Shown here one piece after another: positions 7,177-15,482 of a stretch of DNA of 64,000 bases. Within the stretch, counting starts at the first letter, position 1; each line of letters starts with the position of its first letter. The stretch is from Streptomyces sp. TRM68416 (GTDB taxonomy: Bacteria; Actinomycetota; Actinomycetes; Streptomycetales; Streptomycetaceae): NCBI RefSeq assembly GCF_014596915.1, contig NZ_JACVWU010000012.1, positions 186,001 to 250,000 on the forward strand, in the 5' to 3' direction. The position numbers and the translations under genes were made by a program. Below the pieces are notes generated by a model that worked only from the letters and a program-made list of their open reading frames with translations, made no database searches and was not told the DNA's origin.

Positions 7177-8868
7177 TCAGGCCTCCCGCCGCACCTCAAC
7201 AACGCGGAAACGATTCGCGACGAACGCCCCGTCGCACAGCGCCGCGTTGGCCGCCGGGTTGCCCCCCGACCCGTGGAAGTCGGAGAACGCGGCCGTCTGG
7301 TTGACGTACACGCCGCCCGTCAGGTTCAGCGACAGCTGTGCCGCCTCCTCCAGGCAGACCTCCCGCACCGCCTGCTCCACCTCGGGGTCGGTGGTGTACG
7401 CGCCGACCGTCATCGCGCCCTTCTCGCGGATCGTCAGCCGCAGCAGCTCGACGGCGTCGGACGCCGAGTCGACGGCGACGGCGAAGGAGACGGGGCCGAA
7501 GCACTCGCTCATGTAGGCGGCCTCGTCGTCCGGCTTGGCGCCGTCCAGCTTGACCATGACCGGCGTGCGGACGACCGCGTCCGGGAAGTCGGGGTTGGTG
7601 ATCTCCCGGGAGGCGAGGGCGACCTCGCCGAGGCCCGTCGCGGCCTCCAGACGGGCCTTGACGTCGGGGTTGACGATCGCGCCGAGCAGGGCGTTCGCGC
7701 GCGCGTCGTCGCCGAGCAGGCCGTCCACCGCGCGGGCGAGGTCCGCGACGACCTCGTCGAAGGTGCGCGGGCCGTCCTCGGTGCGGATGCCGTCCCGGGG
7801 GATCAGCAGGTTCTGCGGGGTGGTGCACATCTGGCCGCTGTACAGGGACAGCGAGAACGCCAGGTTGGACAGCATCCCCTTGTAGTCGTCGGTGGAGTCG
7901 ACGAGCACCGTGTTGACGCCGGCCTTCTCCGTGTAGACCTGCGCCTGGCGGGCGTTGGCCTCCAGCCAGTCGCCGAAGGCGGTCGAGCCGGTGTAGTCGA
8001 TGATCCGGATCTCGGGGCGCACGGCGAGCGTCTTGGCGATGCCCTCGCCGGGGCGCTCGGCGGCCAGGGCGACGAGGTTGGCGTCGAAGCCCGCCTCCGT
8101 CAGCACCTCGCGCGCGACCCGCACGGTCAGCGCGAGCGGCAGCACCGCGCGCGGGTGCGGCTTGACCAGGACCGCGTTGCCGGTGGCCAGGGAGGCGAAC
8201 AGGCCCGGGTAGCCGTTCCAGGTCGGGAAGGTGTTGCAGCCGATCATCAGCGCGATGCCGCGCGGTACCGGCGTGAACGCCTTGGTCAGCGCCAGCGGGT
8301 CGCGCTTGCCCTGCGGCTTGGTCCACTCCGCGGTGTCGGGGGTGCGGACCTGCTCCACGTACGCGTACGCCACCGCCTCCAGGCCGCGGTCCTGTGCGTG
8401 CGGGCCGCCCGCCTGGAACGCCATCATGAAGGCCTGGCCGGAGGTGTGCATGACCGCGTGCGCGAACTCGTGCGTCCGGTCGCTGATCCGCTTGAGGATC
8501 TCCAGGCAGACCACCGCGCGGACCTCCGCGCCCGCGTCCCGCCAGGCCCGCTGTCCGGCCTTCATGGCGGGCAGCAGCACGTCGACGTCCGCGTGCGGGT
8601 ACTCCACGCCCAGCTCGATGCCGTACGGGGAGACCTCGCCGCCCACCCAGCCGTCGGTGCCGGGCTGGCCGAGGTCGAGGCGGGTGCCGAGGACGGCGTC
8701 GAAGGCGGCCTTGCCCGCGGCCATGTCCAGGCTGCCGTTCTCGCCGTAGGCCTTGGGGTGCTCGGGGTGCGGGGACCAGTACGCGCGGGTGCGGATGGCT
8801 TCGAGCGCCTGGTCGAGGGTGGGCCGGTGCTTGGCGATCAGCTCGTGGGTGGTCAGGTCGGCGGCCAT
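7177..8868 (-). CDS. paaN: PaaN-type aldehyde dehydrogenase (phenylacetic acid degradation protein PaaN)
   Basis: A 563-residue aldehyde dehydrogenase of the PaaN family, longer than common ALDHs because of its N-terminal extension (THELIAKHRPTLDQALEAI). The NAD-binding region YTGSTAFGDWLE and the catalytic Cys region SGQMCTTPQN are intact. PaaN proteins were assigned to phenylacetate ring-cleavage aldehyde oxidation. However, no paaABCDE monooxygenase or paaK occurs here, so the physiological aldehyde may differ. It is divergent from the hydroxyacyl-CoA dehydrogenase gene, with a TetR-type palindrome in the shared 159-bp gap. Confidence 0.85.
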   Translation of the reverse strand: MAADLTTHELIAKHRPTLDQALEAIRTRAYWSPHPEHPKAYGENGSLDMAAGKAAFDAVLGTRLDLGQPGTDGWVGGEVSPYGIELGVEYPHADVDVLLPAMKAGQRAWRDAGAEVRAVVCLEILKRISDRTHEFAHAVMHTSGQAFMMAFQAGGPHAQDRGLEAVAYAYVEQVRTPDTAEWTKPQGKRDPLALTKAFTPVPRGIALMIGCNTFPTWNGYPGLFASLATGNAVLVKPHPRAVLPLALTVRVAREVLTEAGFDANLVALAAERPGEGIAKTLAVRPEIRIIDYTGSTAFGDWLEANARQAQVYTEKAGVNTVLVDSTDDYKGMLSNLAFSLSLYSGQMCTTPQNLLIPRDGIRTEDGPRTFDEVVADLARAVDGLLGDDARANALLGAIVNPDVKARLEAATGLGEVALASREITNPDFPDAVVRTPVMVKLDGAKPDDEAAYMSECFGPVSFAVAVDSASDAVELLRLTIREKGAMTVGAYTTDPEVEQAVREVCLEEAAQLSLNLTGGVYVNQTAAFSDFHGSGGNPAANAALCDGAFVANRFRVVEVRREA

Positions 8869-8957
8869 GCGGGACCAACTCCTCGTCTTCCGAACTCTGC
8901 GTCGAGTTCATGACCTGGCAGAAACATGGGCAGGAACGGGCAGTCGGAGTTAGAGTA

Positions 8958-8971
8958 ACCGAACGATCGGT
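8958..8971. promoter_or_regulatory. TetR-type operator between paaN and paaH
   Basis: ACCGAACGATCGGT fits the core ACCGNNCGNNCGGT that I recall for the TetR regulator PaaR of Corynebacterium. The inner CCGANCGATCGNTCGG is symmetrical. TAGAGT at 8951-8956 could be a -10 hexamer for the rightward gene overlapped by this site. The likely ligand-responsive repressor is the TetR gene at 10542. Confidence 0.6.
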
Positions 8972-9027
8972 CGGGACAAGGGGGTCCGCCGCTTCTGTGG
9001 ACAACCCCGTGCGGGAGGATCGCGCAC

Positions 9028-10545
9028 ATGACAGCACTCGACCTCAGCAGCCCCGTGGCCGTCGTCGGCACCGGCACCATGGGCCAGGGCATCGCCCAGG
9101 TCGCGCTGGTCGCCGGTCACCCCGTACGGCTGTACGACGCCGTGCCCGGGCGGGCCCGGGAAGCGGCCGTCGCGATCGGCGCCCGTCTCGACCGGCTCGT
9201 CGAGAAGGACCGCCTGACCGGCGCCGAGCGGGACGCGGCCCGCGCCCGGCTGGTGGCCGCCGAGCAGCTCACCGAGCTCGCGGACTGCGCCCTCGTCGTC
9301 GAGGCCGTCCTGGAGCGCCTGGACGTCAAGCAGGAGCTGTTCCGGCAGCTGGAGGACGTCGTCGGCGAGCACTGCCTGCTCGCCACCAACACCTCCTCCC
9401 TCTCCGTCACGGCGATCGGCGGCGCCCTGCGCAACGCGGGCCGGTTCGTCGGCCTGCACTTCTTCAACCCCGCCCCGCTGCTGCCGCTGGTCGAGGTCGT
9501 CTCCGGGTTCGCCACCGACGTCACGTCGGCCACGCGCGCGTACGAGACCGCCCGCGCGTGGGGCAAGACCCCGGTCGCCTGCGCCGACACCCCCGGCTTC
9601 ATCGTCAACCGCATCGCGCGGCCCTTCTACGCCGAGGCCTTCGCCGTCCACGAGGCGCAAGGAGCCGACCCCGCCACCATCGACGCCGTACTGCGCGAGT
9701 CGGGCGGCTTCCGGATGGGCGCGTTCGAACTGACCGACCTCATCGGGCAGGACGTCAACGAGTCCGTCACACACTCGGTCTGGCAGTCCTTCTTCCAGGA
9801 CGTCCGCTTCACGCCGTCCCTCGCCCAGCGCCGCCTGGTCGAGTCGGGCCGCCTCGGCCGCAAGAGCGGACACGGCTGGTACGACTACGCGGACGGCGCC
9901 GAGCGTCCCGAGCCGCACACCGCGGAGCGCGAGCGGCCGCCCGCGTACGTCGTCGCCGAGGGCGACCTGGGACCGGCCGCCGAACTGCTCGCCCTGATCC
10001 GCGAGGCGGGCATCGGGGTGCGCGAGGAGGACGAGGACCACGGCAGCCGGCTCGTCCTGCCCAGCGGCGGCCACCTGGCGCTCGCCGACGGGCAGACCTC
10101 GGTGGAGTTCCGGGACGTCGTCTACTTCGACCTCGCGCTCGACTACCGCCGGGCCGGCCGGATCGCCCTGTCGGCCTCCCAGGACACCTCACCGCAGACC
10201 CTCGCCGAGGCGATCGGCCTGTTCCAGGCGCTCGGCAAGGACGTCAGCGTCATCGGGGACGTGCCCGGCATGATCGTCGCCCGGACGGTCGCCCGGATCG
10301 TCGACCTGGCGCACGACGCCGTGGCCAAGGGCGTGGCCACCGAGGAGGACGTCGACGTCGCGATGCGGCTCGGGGTCAACTACCCGCTCGGGCCCTTCGA
10401 GTGGAGCCGCAGGCTCGGCCGCGACTGGGCGTACGCCCTCCTGGACGACCTGCACCTGCGCGACCCCTCCGGGCGCTACGCGCCGTCCCTCGCGCTCTAC
10501 CGGCACGCGCACGCCACCGACAAGCGGGAGGGCAGCGGCTCATGA
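9028..10545 (+). CDS. paaH: 3-hydroxyacyl-CoA dehydrogenase, PaaH type
   Basis: A 505-residue NAD-dependent dehydrogenase. The N-terminal Rossmann motif GTGTMG is at about 14-19. GLHFFNP carries the catalytic His region. The NP...GF segments of the C-terminal 3HCDH domain occur twice (residues about 190-280 and 405-490), a duplicated layout typical of PaaH/PaaC enzymes and of some FadB2-like proteins. It oxidises 3-hydroxyacyl-CoA, classically 3-hydroxyadipyl-CoA, to the 3-keto form. The stop overlaps the TetR start (ATGA), so the regulator is co-translated with it. Confidence 0.87.
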   Translation: MTALDLSSPVAVVGTGTMGQGIAQVALVAGHPVRLYDAVPGRAREAAVAIGARLDRLVEKDRLTGAERDAARARLVAAEQLTELADCALVVEAVLERLDVKQELFRQLEDVVGEHCLLATNTSSLSVTAIGGALRNAGRFVGLHFFNPAPLLPLVEVVSGFATDVTSATRAYETARAWGKTPVACADTPGFIVNRIARPFYAEAFAVHEAQGADPATIDAVLRESGGFRMGAFELTDLIGQDVNESVTHSVWQSFFQDVRFTPSLAQRRLVESGRLGRKSGHGWYDYADGAERPEPHTAERERPPAYVVAEGDLGPAAELLALIREAGIGVREEDEDHGSRLVLPSGGHLALADGQTSVEFRDVVYFDLALDYRRAGRIALSASQDTSPQTLAEAIGLFQALGKDVSVIGDVPGMIVARTVARIVDLAHDAVAKGVATEEDVDVAMRLGVNYPLGPFEWSRRLGRDWAYALLDDLHLRDPSGRYAPSLALYRHAHATDKREGSGS

Positions 10546-11132
10546 CCACCGCCAAGCGCGACACGTACACCCCCGAGACACTGCTGTCGGTCGCCGTCCA
10601 GGTCTTCAACGAGCGCGGCTACGACGGCACCTCCATGGAGCACCTCTCCCGCGCGGCCGGCATCTCCAAGTCCTCGATCTACCACCACGTCACGGGCAAG
10701 GAGGAGCTGCTGCGCCGGGCCGTGAGCCGGGCGCTGGACGGCCTCTTCGGGATCCTCGACGAGGAGCACGCGCGCGTGGGACGCGCCTCCGACCGCCTGG
10801 AGTACGTCGTACGGCGCATGGTCGAGGTCCTCATCGCCGAACTGCCCTACGTGACGCTGCTGCTGCGGGTGCGCGGCAACACCGGCACCGAGCGGTGGGC
10901 CCTGGAGCGGCGCCGCGACTTCGACCACGAGGTCGCCGAGCTGCTGAAGGCGGCGGCCGCCGACGGGGACGTGCGCGGGGACGTGGAGGTCCGCCTCGCC
11001 ACCCGGCTCGTCTTCGGCATGATCAACTCCATCGTGGAGTGGTACCGGCCGGACGGGCGCGGCATGGGCGAGCGCGAGGTGGCCGACGCGGTCGCGCAGC
11101 TGGTGTTCGGGGGGCTGCGCCGGGCCGCCTAG
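10542..11132 (+). CDS. TetR family regulator, probable controller of the paa-bkd region
   Basis: A 196-residue TetR protein with an N-terminal helix-turn-helix (YDGTSMEHLSRAAGISKSSI then YHHVTGKEEL) and a helical ligand domain. The ATG at 10542 overlaps the paaH stop. It is probably an acyl-CoA-responsive repressor, as is usual for regulators embedded in beta-oxidation operons. Near-identical palindromes at 8958 (paaN/paaH) and 11769 (first bkd operon) are candidate targets. The family call is secure; the ligand and sites are inferred. Confidence 0.88.
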   Translation: MTTAKRDTYTPETLLSVAVQVFNERGYDGTSMEHLSRAAGISKSSIYHHVTGKEELLRRAVSRALDGLFGILDEEHARVGRASDRLEYVVRRMVEVLIAELPYVTLLLRVRGNTGTERWALERRRDFDHEVAELLKAAAADGDVRGDVEVRLATRLVFGMINSIVEWYRPDGRGMGEREVADAVAQLVFGGLRRAA

Positions 11133-11166
11133 GTCATCCCTGTGGTTCCAGGTCGGTCCGTACAGG

Positions 11167-11667
11167 TCAGCCCTGCGGTTCCAGGTCCTCCTCCTCGAAG
11201 ACCAGCAGGGTGCGGGTGCTGAGTACCTCGGGGATGGCCTGGAGGCGGGTGAGGACCAGTTCGCGCAGGGCCCGGTTGTCGGGGGTGTGCACCAGGAGCA
11301 GGACGTCGAAGTCGCCGCCCACCAGGGCGATGTGCGAGGCGCCGGGCAGCTGTCTGAGCTGCTCGCGGACCGTGCGCCAGGTGTTCTGGACGATCTTCAG
11401 GGTGATGTACGCCGATGTGCCGTGCCCCGCGCGCTCGTGGTCGACGCGGGCGCCGAAACCGCGGATGACGCCGTCCTCGATGAGGCGGTTGATCCGGGCG
11501 TAGGCGTTCGCGCGCGAGACATGGACCCGTTCGGCGACCGACCGTATCGAGGCGCGGCCGTCCGCCTGGAGCATCTGCAGGATGTCCTGATCGATGGCGT
11601 CGAGCGGCCGGGGCGGGGGCGGGGTGCCGCCGCCCTCGGGACCGTCGGCCATTTGTTCAGGTGCCAT
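11167..11667 (-). CDS. bkdR: Lrp/AsnC family regulator, BkdR type
   Basis: A 166-residue Lrp-type protein: N-terminal HTH (IDQDILQMLQADGRASIRSV then AERVHVSRANAYARINRL) and a C-terminal RAM ligand domain (VGGDFDVLLLVHTPD). Such regulators control branched-chain 2-oxo acid dehydrogenase genes in Streptomyces, and this one is divergent from an E1alpha-E1beta-E2 operon. The ATG at 11667 is preferred. The open frame runs 62 residues further, but through the intergenic dyad and with unlike sequence. A perfect 12-bp inverted repeat begins 40 bp upstream and could be its operator. Confidence 0.85.
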   Translation of the reverse strand: MAPEQMADGPEGGGTPPPPRPLDAIDQDILQMLQADGRASIRSVAERVHVSRANAYARINRLIEDGVIRGFGARVDHERAGHGTSAYITLKIVQNTWRTVREQLRQLPGASHIALVGGDFDVLLLVHTPDNRALRELVLTRLQAIPEVLSTRTLLVFEEEDLEPQG

Positions 11668-11706
11668 GTCCCCCCGCCTCCCCCTCGTGGACGTACTGCA
11701 TTCATT

Positions 11707-11740
11707 CCAGGCTGTGGAGAACCGTTTGTCCACAGCCTGG
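11707..11740. promoter_or_regulatory. Perfect 12-bp dyad upstream of bkdR
   Basis: CCAGGCTGTGGA (11707-11718) and TCCACAGCCTGG (11729-11740) are exact inverted copies with a 10-nt spacer. They lie between divergent bkdR and the E1alpha gene. The size suits a dimer or octamer of an Lrp-type regulator. A transcript hairpin in the bkdR leader is the alternative. Confidence 0.6.
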
Positions 11741-11768
11741 CGGTGCCTGTAGCCAAAATGTGCCGACG

Positions 11769-11782
11769 ACCGAACAATCGGT
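11769..11782. promoter_or_regulatory. Second copy of the TetR-type palindrome, before the bkd operon
   Basis: ACCGAACAATCGGT, extended as CCGAACAATCGGTAGG, matches the site at 8959-8974 at 14 of 16 positions. It lies 61 bp before the E1alpha start. This suggests that the TetR protein encoded upstream also controls the first bkd operon. Confidence 0.5.
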
Positions 11783-11842
11783 AGGTGAGGCGCGTCACAG
11801 CCGCTGCGCCTCCCGTAGCCGCTCCCACGAGGAGGTGCCGTC

Positions 11843-12973
11843 ATGACGGTCATGGAGCAGCGAGGCGCGTACCGGCCATCGCCGCCGCCCGCCTGGCAGC
11901 CCCGTACCGACCCCGCGCCGCTGCTGCCCGACGCGGAGCCCTACCGCGTCCTCGGCACAGAGGCGGCGGCCGAGGCCGACCCCGGTCTGCTGCGCCGCCT
12001 CTACGCCGAACTGGTGCGCGGCCGTCGGTACAACGCCCAGGCCACCGCCCTCACCAAGCAGGGCCGGCTCGCCGTCTACCCGTCCACCACCGGCCAGGAG
12101 GCCTGCGAGATCGCCGCCGCGCTCGCTCTGGAGGACCGCGACTGGCTCTTCCCGAGCTACCGCGACACCCTCGCGGCCGTGGCCCGCGGCCTGGACCCGG
12201 TCCAGGCGCTCACGCTCCTGCGCGGCGACTGGCACACCGGCTACGACCCGCGCGAGCACCGCGTGGCCCCCCTGTGCACCCCGCTCGCCACCCAGCTGCC
12301 GCACGCCGTGGGCCTCGCCCACGCCGCCCGCCTCAAGGGCGACGACGTGGTCGCGCTCGCCATGGTCGGCGACGGCGGCACCAGCGAGGGCGACTTCCAC
12401 GAGGCACTGAACTTCGCCGCCGTCTGGCAGGCCCCGGTCGTCTTCCTGGTCCAGAACAACGGCTTCGCGATCTCCGTCCCGCTCGCCAAGCAGACCGCGG
12501 CCCCGTCGCTGGCCCACAAGGCCGTCGGCTACGGCATGCCCGGCCGCCTGGTCGACGGCAACGACGCGGTCGCCGTGCACGAGGTCCTCACCGAGGCCGT
12601 GCGCCACGCGCGCGCGGGCGGCGGTCCCACCCTCGTCGAGGCGATCACCTACCGGATCGACGCCCACACCAACGCCGACGACGCGACCCGCTACCGCGGC
12701 GACGCCGAGGTCGAGACCTGGCGCGGCCACGACCCGATCGCCCTCCTGGAGCACGAACTGACCGAACGCGGCCTCCTCGACGAGGCCGGCAAGCAGGCCG
12801 CGCGGGACGCCGCCGAGGCCATGGCCGCCGATCTGCGCGAGCGCATGAACGCCGACCCGGTGCTCGACCCCATGGACCTGTTCGCCTACGTGTATGCCGA
12901 GCCCACCCCGCAACTGCGGGAGCAGCAGGCCCAGTTGCGGGCCGAGCTGGACGCCGAGGGGGACCAGCGATGA
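11843..12973 (+). CDS. bkdA: 2-oxo acid (branched-chain) dehydrogenase E1 alpha, copy 1
   Basis: A 376-residue ThDP-dependent E1 alpha subunit. The cofactor motif runs from GDGGTSEGD (176-184) to QNN (204-206), and the phosphorylation-loop-like DAHTNADDATRYR follows. With E1 beta it decarboxylates branched-chain 2-oxo acids and acylates the E2 lipoyl group, supplying isobutyryl-, isovaleryl- and 2-methylbutyryl-CoA. GAGGAGG lies 6 nt before the ATG. It is the first gene of a coupled operon (ATGA overlap with E1 beta). The substrate is inferred from the bkdR neighbour; a pyruvate-type E1 is less likely. Confidence 0.88.
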   Translation: MTVMEQRGAYRPSPPPAWQPRTDPAPLLPDAEPYRVLGTEAAAEADPGLLRRLYAELVRGRRYNAQATALTKQGRLAVYPSTTGQEACEIAAALALEDRDWLFPSYRDTLAAVARGLDPVQALTLLRGDWHTGYDPREHRVAPLCTPLATQLPHAVGLAHAARLKGDDVVALAMVGDGGTSEGDFHEALNFAAVWQAPVVFLVQNNGFAISVPLAKQTAAPSLAHKAVGYGMPGRLVDGNDAVAVHEVLTEAVRHARAGGGPTLVEAITYRIDAHTNADDATRYRGDAEVETWRGHDPIALLEHELTERGLLDEAGKQAARDAAEAMAADLRERMNADPVLDPMDLFAYVYAEPTPQLREQQAQLRAELDAEGDQR

Positions 12974-13974
12974 CCACGGTCGCGGTGAAGCCCGCCACCA
13001 TGGCGCAGGCCCTCACGCGCGCGCTGCGCGACTCCATGGCCGAGGACCCCGCCGTCCACGTGCTGGGCGAGGACGTCGGCACCCTCGGCGGCGTCTTCCG
13101 CGTCACCGACGGACTCGCCAAGGAGTTCGGCGAGGACCGCTGCACGGACACCCCGCTCGCCGAGGCCGGCATCCTCGGCACGGCCGTCGGCATGGCGATG
13201 TACGGACTGCGCCCGGTCGTGGAGATGCAGTTCGACGCGTTCGCCTACCCGGCCTTCGAGCAGCTGATCAGCCATGTCGCGCGGATGCGCAACCGCACCC
13301 GCGGCGCCATGCCCCTGCCGATCACCATCCGCGTCCCCTACGGCGGCGGCATCGGCGGCGTCGAGCACCACAGCGACTCCTCCGAGGCGTACTACATGGC
13401 GACCCCGGGGCTCCATGTCGTCACGCCCGCCACGGTCGCCGACGCCTACGGGCTGCTGCGCGCCGCCATCGCCTCCGACGACCCGGTCGTCTTCCTGGAG
13501 CCCAAGCGCCTGTACTGGTCGAAGGACTCCTGGAACCCGGAGGACCCGCAGAGCGTTGAACCGATTGGCCGCGCGGTGGTGCGGCGCTCGGGCCGGAGCG
13601 CCACGCTCATCACGTACGGTCCGTCCGTGCCCGTCTGTCTCGAAGCCGCCGAGGCGGCGCGGGAGGAGGGGTGGGACCTCGAAGTCGTCGATCTGCGCTC
13701 CCTGGTGCCGTTCGACGACGAGACGGTCTGCGCCTCCGTACGGCGGACCGGGCGAGCGGTCGTCGTGCACGAGTCGGGCGGGTTCGGCGGCCCGGGAGGG
13801 GAGATCGCGGCCCGCGTCACGGAGCGCTGCTTCCATTACCTGGAGGCGCCGGTGCTCCGGGTGGCCGGCTTCGACATCCCCTACCCGCCGCCGATGCTGG
13901 AGCGTCACCACCTGCCCGGCGTGGACCGGATCCTGGACGCCGTGGGGCGTCTGCAGTGGGAGGCCGAGAGCTGA
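12970..13974 (+). CDS. bkdB: 2-oxo acid dehydrogenase E1 beta, copy 1
   Basis: A 334-residue E1 beta subunit with VLGEDVGTLGGVFRVTDGL near the N-terminus, RIPYGGGIGGVEHHS-like sequence (here RVPYGGGIGGVEHHS) in the middle and a C-terminal transketolase domain ending near the conserved PPPMLERHHLP. It completes the ThDP site at the alpha-beta interface. The ATG overlaps the E1 alpha stop, and the stop shares one base with the E2 start, so stoichiometric expression is likely. Confidence 0.9.
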   Translation: MTTVAVKPATMAQALTRALRDSMAEDPAVHVLGEDVGTLGGVFRVTDGLAKEFGEDRCTDTPLAEAGILGTAVGMAMYGLRPVVEMQFDAFAYPAFEQLISHVARMRNRTRGAMPLPITIRVPYGGGIGGVEHHSDSSEAYYMATPGLHVVTPATVADAYGLLRAAIASDDPVVFLEPKRLYWSKDSWNPEDPQSVEPIGRAVVRRSGRSATLITYGPSVPVCLEAAEAAREEGWDLEVVDLRSLVPFDDETVCASVRRTGRAVVVHESGGFGGPGGEIAARVTERCFHYLEAPVLRVAGFDIPYPPPMLERHHLPGVDRILDAVGRLQWEAES

Positions 13975-15398
13975 TGGCACACGCTTCTGACATGCACAGC
14001 CTTGAGTTCAGGCTCCCCGACCTCGGGGAGGGGCTCACCGGAGCGGAGATCGTTCGTTGGCTCGTCGAGGTCGGGGACCTCGTCGCCGTCGACCAGCCGG
14101 TCGTCGAGGTCGAGACGGCCAAGGCCATGGTCGACGTGCCCTGCCCCTACGCGGGCGTGGTCACCGCGCGCTTCGGCGAGGAGGGCACCGAACTGCCCGT
14201 GGGCGCGCCGCTGATCACGGTCGCCGTCGGCGCGCCGCCCGCCGACGGGGGGCCGGAGGGCTCGGGCAACGTCCTGGTGGGGTACGGCACCTCCGAGGCA
14301 CCGGCGCGGCGCAGGCGGGTGCGTCCGGCGCAGCCGTCGGCCAGCCCGGTGCAGCCGCCGGTCAATCCGATCCCGCCGTCCGCCAGCCCGGCCCAGCCGC
14401 CGGTCAATCCGATCCCGCCGTCCGCCAGCCCGGTGCAGCCGTCCGCCAACCCGGCCCAGCCGTCCGCCAACGGCACGGCCGTGACCGCTCCCGAGGCGCC
14501 CGAAGGGCCCGTCCCGGTCATCTCCCCGCTGGTCCGCCGCCTCGCCCGGGAGAACGGCCTCGACCTGCGCGAGCTGACCGGCTCCGGCCCCGACGGACTG
14601 ATCCTGCGCGCCGACGTGGAGTACGCCCTGCGGGCCGCCGCCGCCCAGGCCCGCCCGGCGGCCCCGTCCCGCGCACCGGCCGCGCCCGCGCCCGCCCCGG
14701 CCGGCACCGGCGAGATCCGCGTCCCCCTCAAGGGCGTCCGCGGTGCCGTCGCCGACAAGCTCTCCCGCAGCCGGCGCGAGATCCCGGACGCGACCTGCTG
14801 GGTGGACGCCGACGCCACCGAGCTGATGCGCGCCCGCACCGCGATGAACGCCTCCGGCGGCCCGAAGATCTCCCTCCTCGCGCTGCTGGCCCGGATCTGC
14901 ACCGCCGCCCTCGCCCGGTTCCCCGAGCTGAACTCCACCGTCGACCAGGAGGCCAGGGAGGTCGTCCGGTTCGACCACGTCCACCTCGGCTTCGCCGCAC
15001 AGACCGACCGGGGCCTGGTCGTCCCCGTCGTGCGGGACGCCCACGCGCGCGACGCGGAGTCGCTGACCGCGGAGTTCGCCCGGCTGACCGAGTCGGCCCG
15101 CACCGGCTCCCTGACCCCCGGGGAACTCACCGGCGGCACCTTCACGTTGAACAACTACGGCGTGTTCGGCGTCGACGGCTCCACCCCGATCATCAACCAC
15201 CCCGAGGCCGCCATGCTCGGCGTCGGCCGCATCATCCCCAAACCGTGGGTGTACGAAGGCGAGCTGGCGGTGCGTCAGGTCGTGCAGCTCTCCCTCACCT
15301 TCGACCACCGCGTCTGCGACGGTGGCACGGCGGGCGGCTTCCTGCGCTATGTCGCCGACTGCGTGGAACAGCCGGCGGTCCTGCTGCGCACGCTGTGA
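13974..15398 (+). CDS. bkdC: Dihydrolipoamide acyltransferase E2, copy 1
   Basis: A 474-residue E2. The lipoyl domain has Lys50 in ETAKA. A Pro/Ala/Ser linker contains tandem NPIPPSASPVQP units. A peripheral-subunit-binding domain (ISPLVRRLARENGLDLREL) and a catalytic acyltransferase domain with the DHRVCDGG motif near the C-terminus follow. It transfers the branched acyl group to CoA and forms the complex core. The ATG shares an A with the E1 beta stop; Met7 is a less coupled alternative. No E3 (lipoamide dehydrogenase) follows, so E3 must come from elsewhere. Confidence 0.9.
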   Translation: MAHASDMHSLEFRLPDLGEGLTGAEIVRWLVEVGDLVAVDQPVVEVETAKAMVDVPCPYAGVVTARFGEEGTELPVGAPLITVAVGAPPADGGPEGSGNVLVGYGTSEAPARRRRVRPAQPSASPVQPPVNPIPPSASPAQPPVNPIPPSASPVQPSANPAQPSANGTAVTAPEAPEGPVPVISPLVRRLARENGLDLRELTGSGPDGLILRADVEYALRAAAAQARPAAPSRAPAAPAPAPAGTGEIRVPLKGVRGAVADKLSRSRREIPDATCWVDADATELMRARTAMNASGGPKISLLALLARICTAALARFPELNSTVDQEAREVVRFDHVHLGFAAQTDRGLVVPVVRDAHARDAESLTAEFARLTESARTGSLTPGELTGGTFTLNNYGVFGVDGSTPIINHPEAAMLGVGRIIPKPWVYEGELAVRQVVQLSLTFDHRVCDGGTAGGFLRYVADCVEQPAVLLRTL

Positions 15399-15410
15399 TC
15401 CCGGGGACTG

Positions 15411-15458
15411 CCCCGCGTTCCCCGTGATGCCGGTGCCGCCCCCCGCGTTCCCTGTGAT
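15411..15458. repeat. Pair of short direct repeats after E2
   Basis: CCCCGCGTTCCCCGTGAT (15411-15428) recurs as CCCCGCGTTCCCTGTGAT (15441-15458), one mismatch, with a 30-bp period in the 84-bp gap between E2 and the MobA-like gene. No function is evident. Confidence 0.6.
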
Positions 15459-15482
15459 CGCGGGGGCACGCATACTCGGGGG

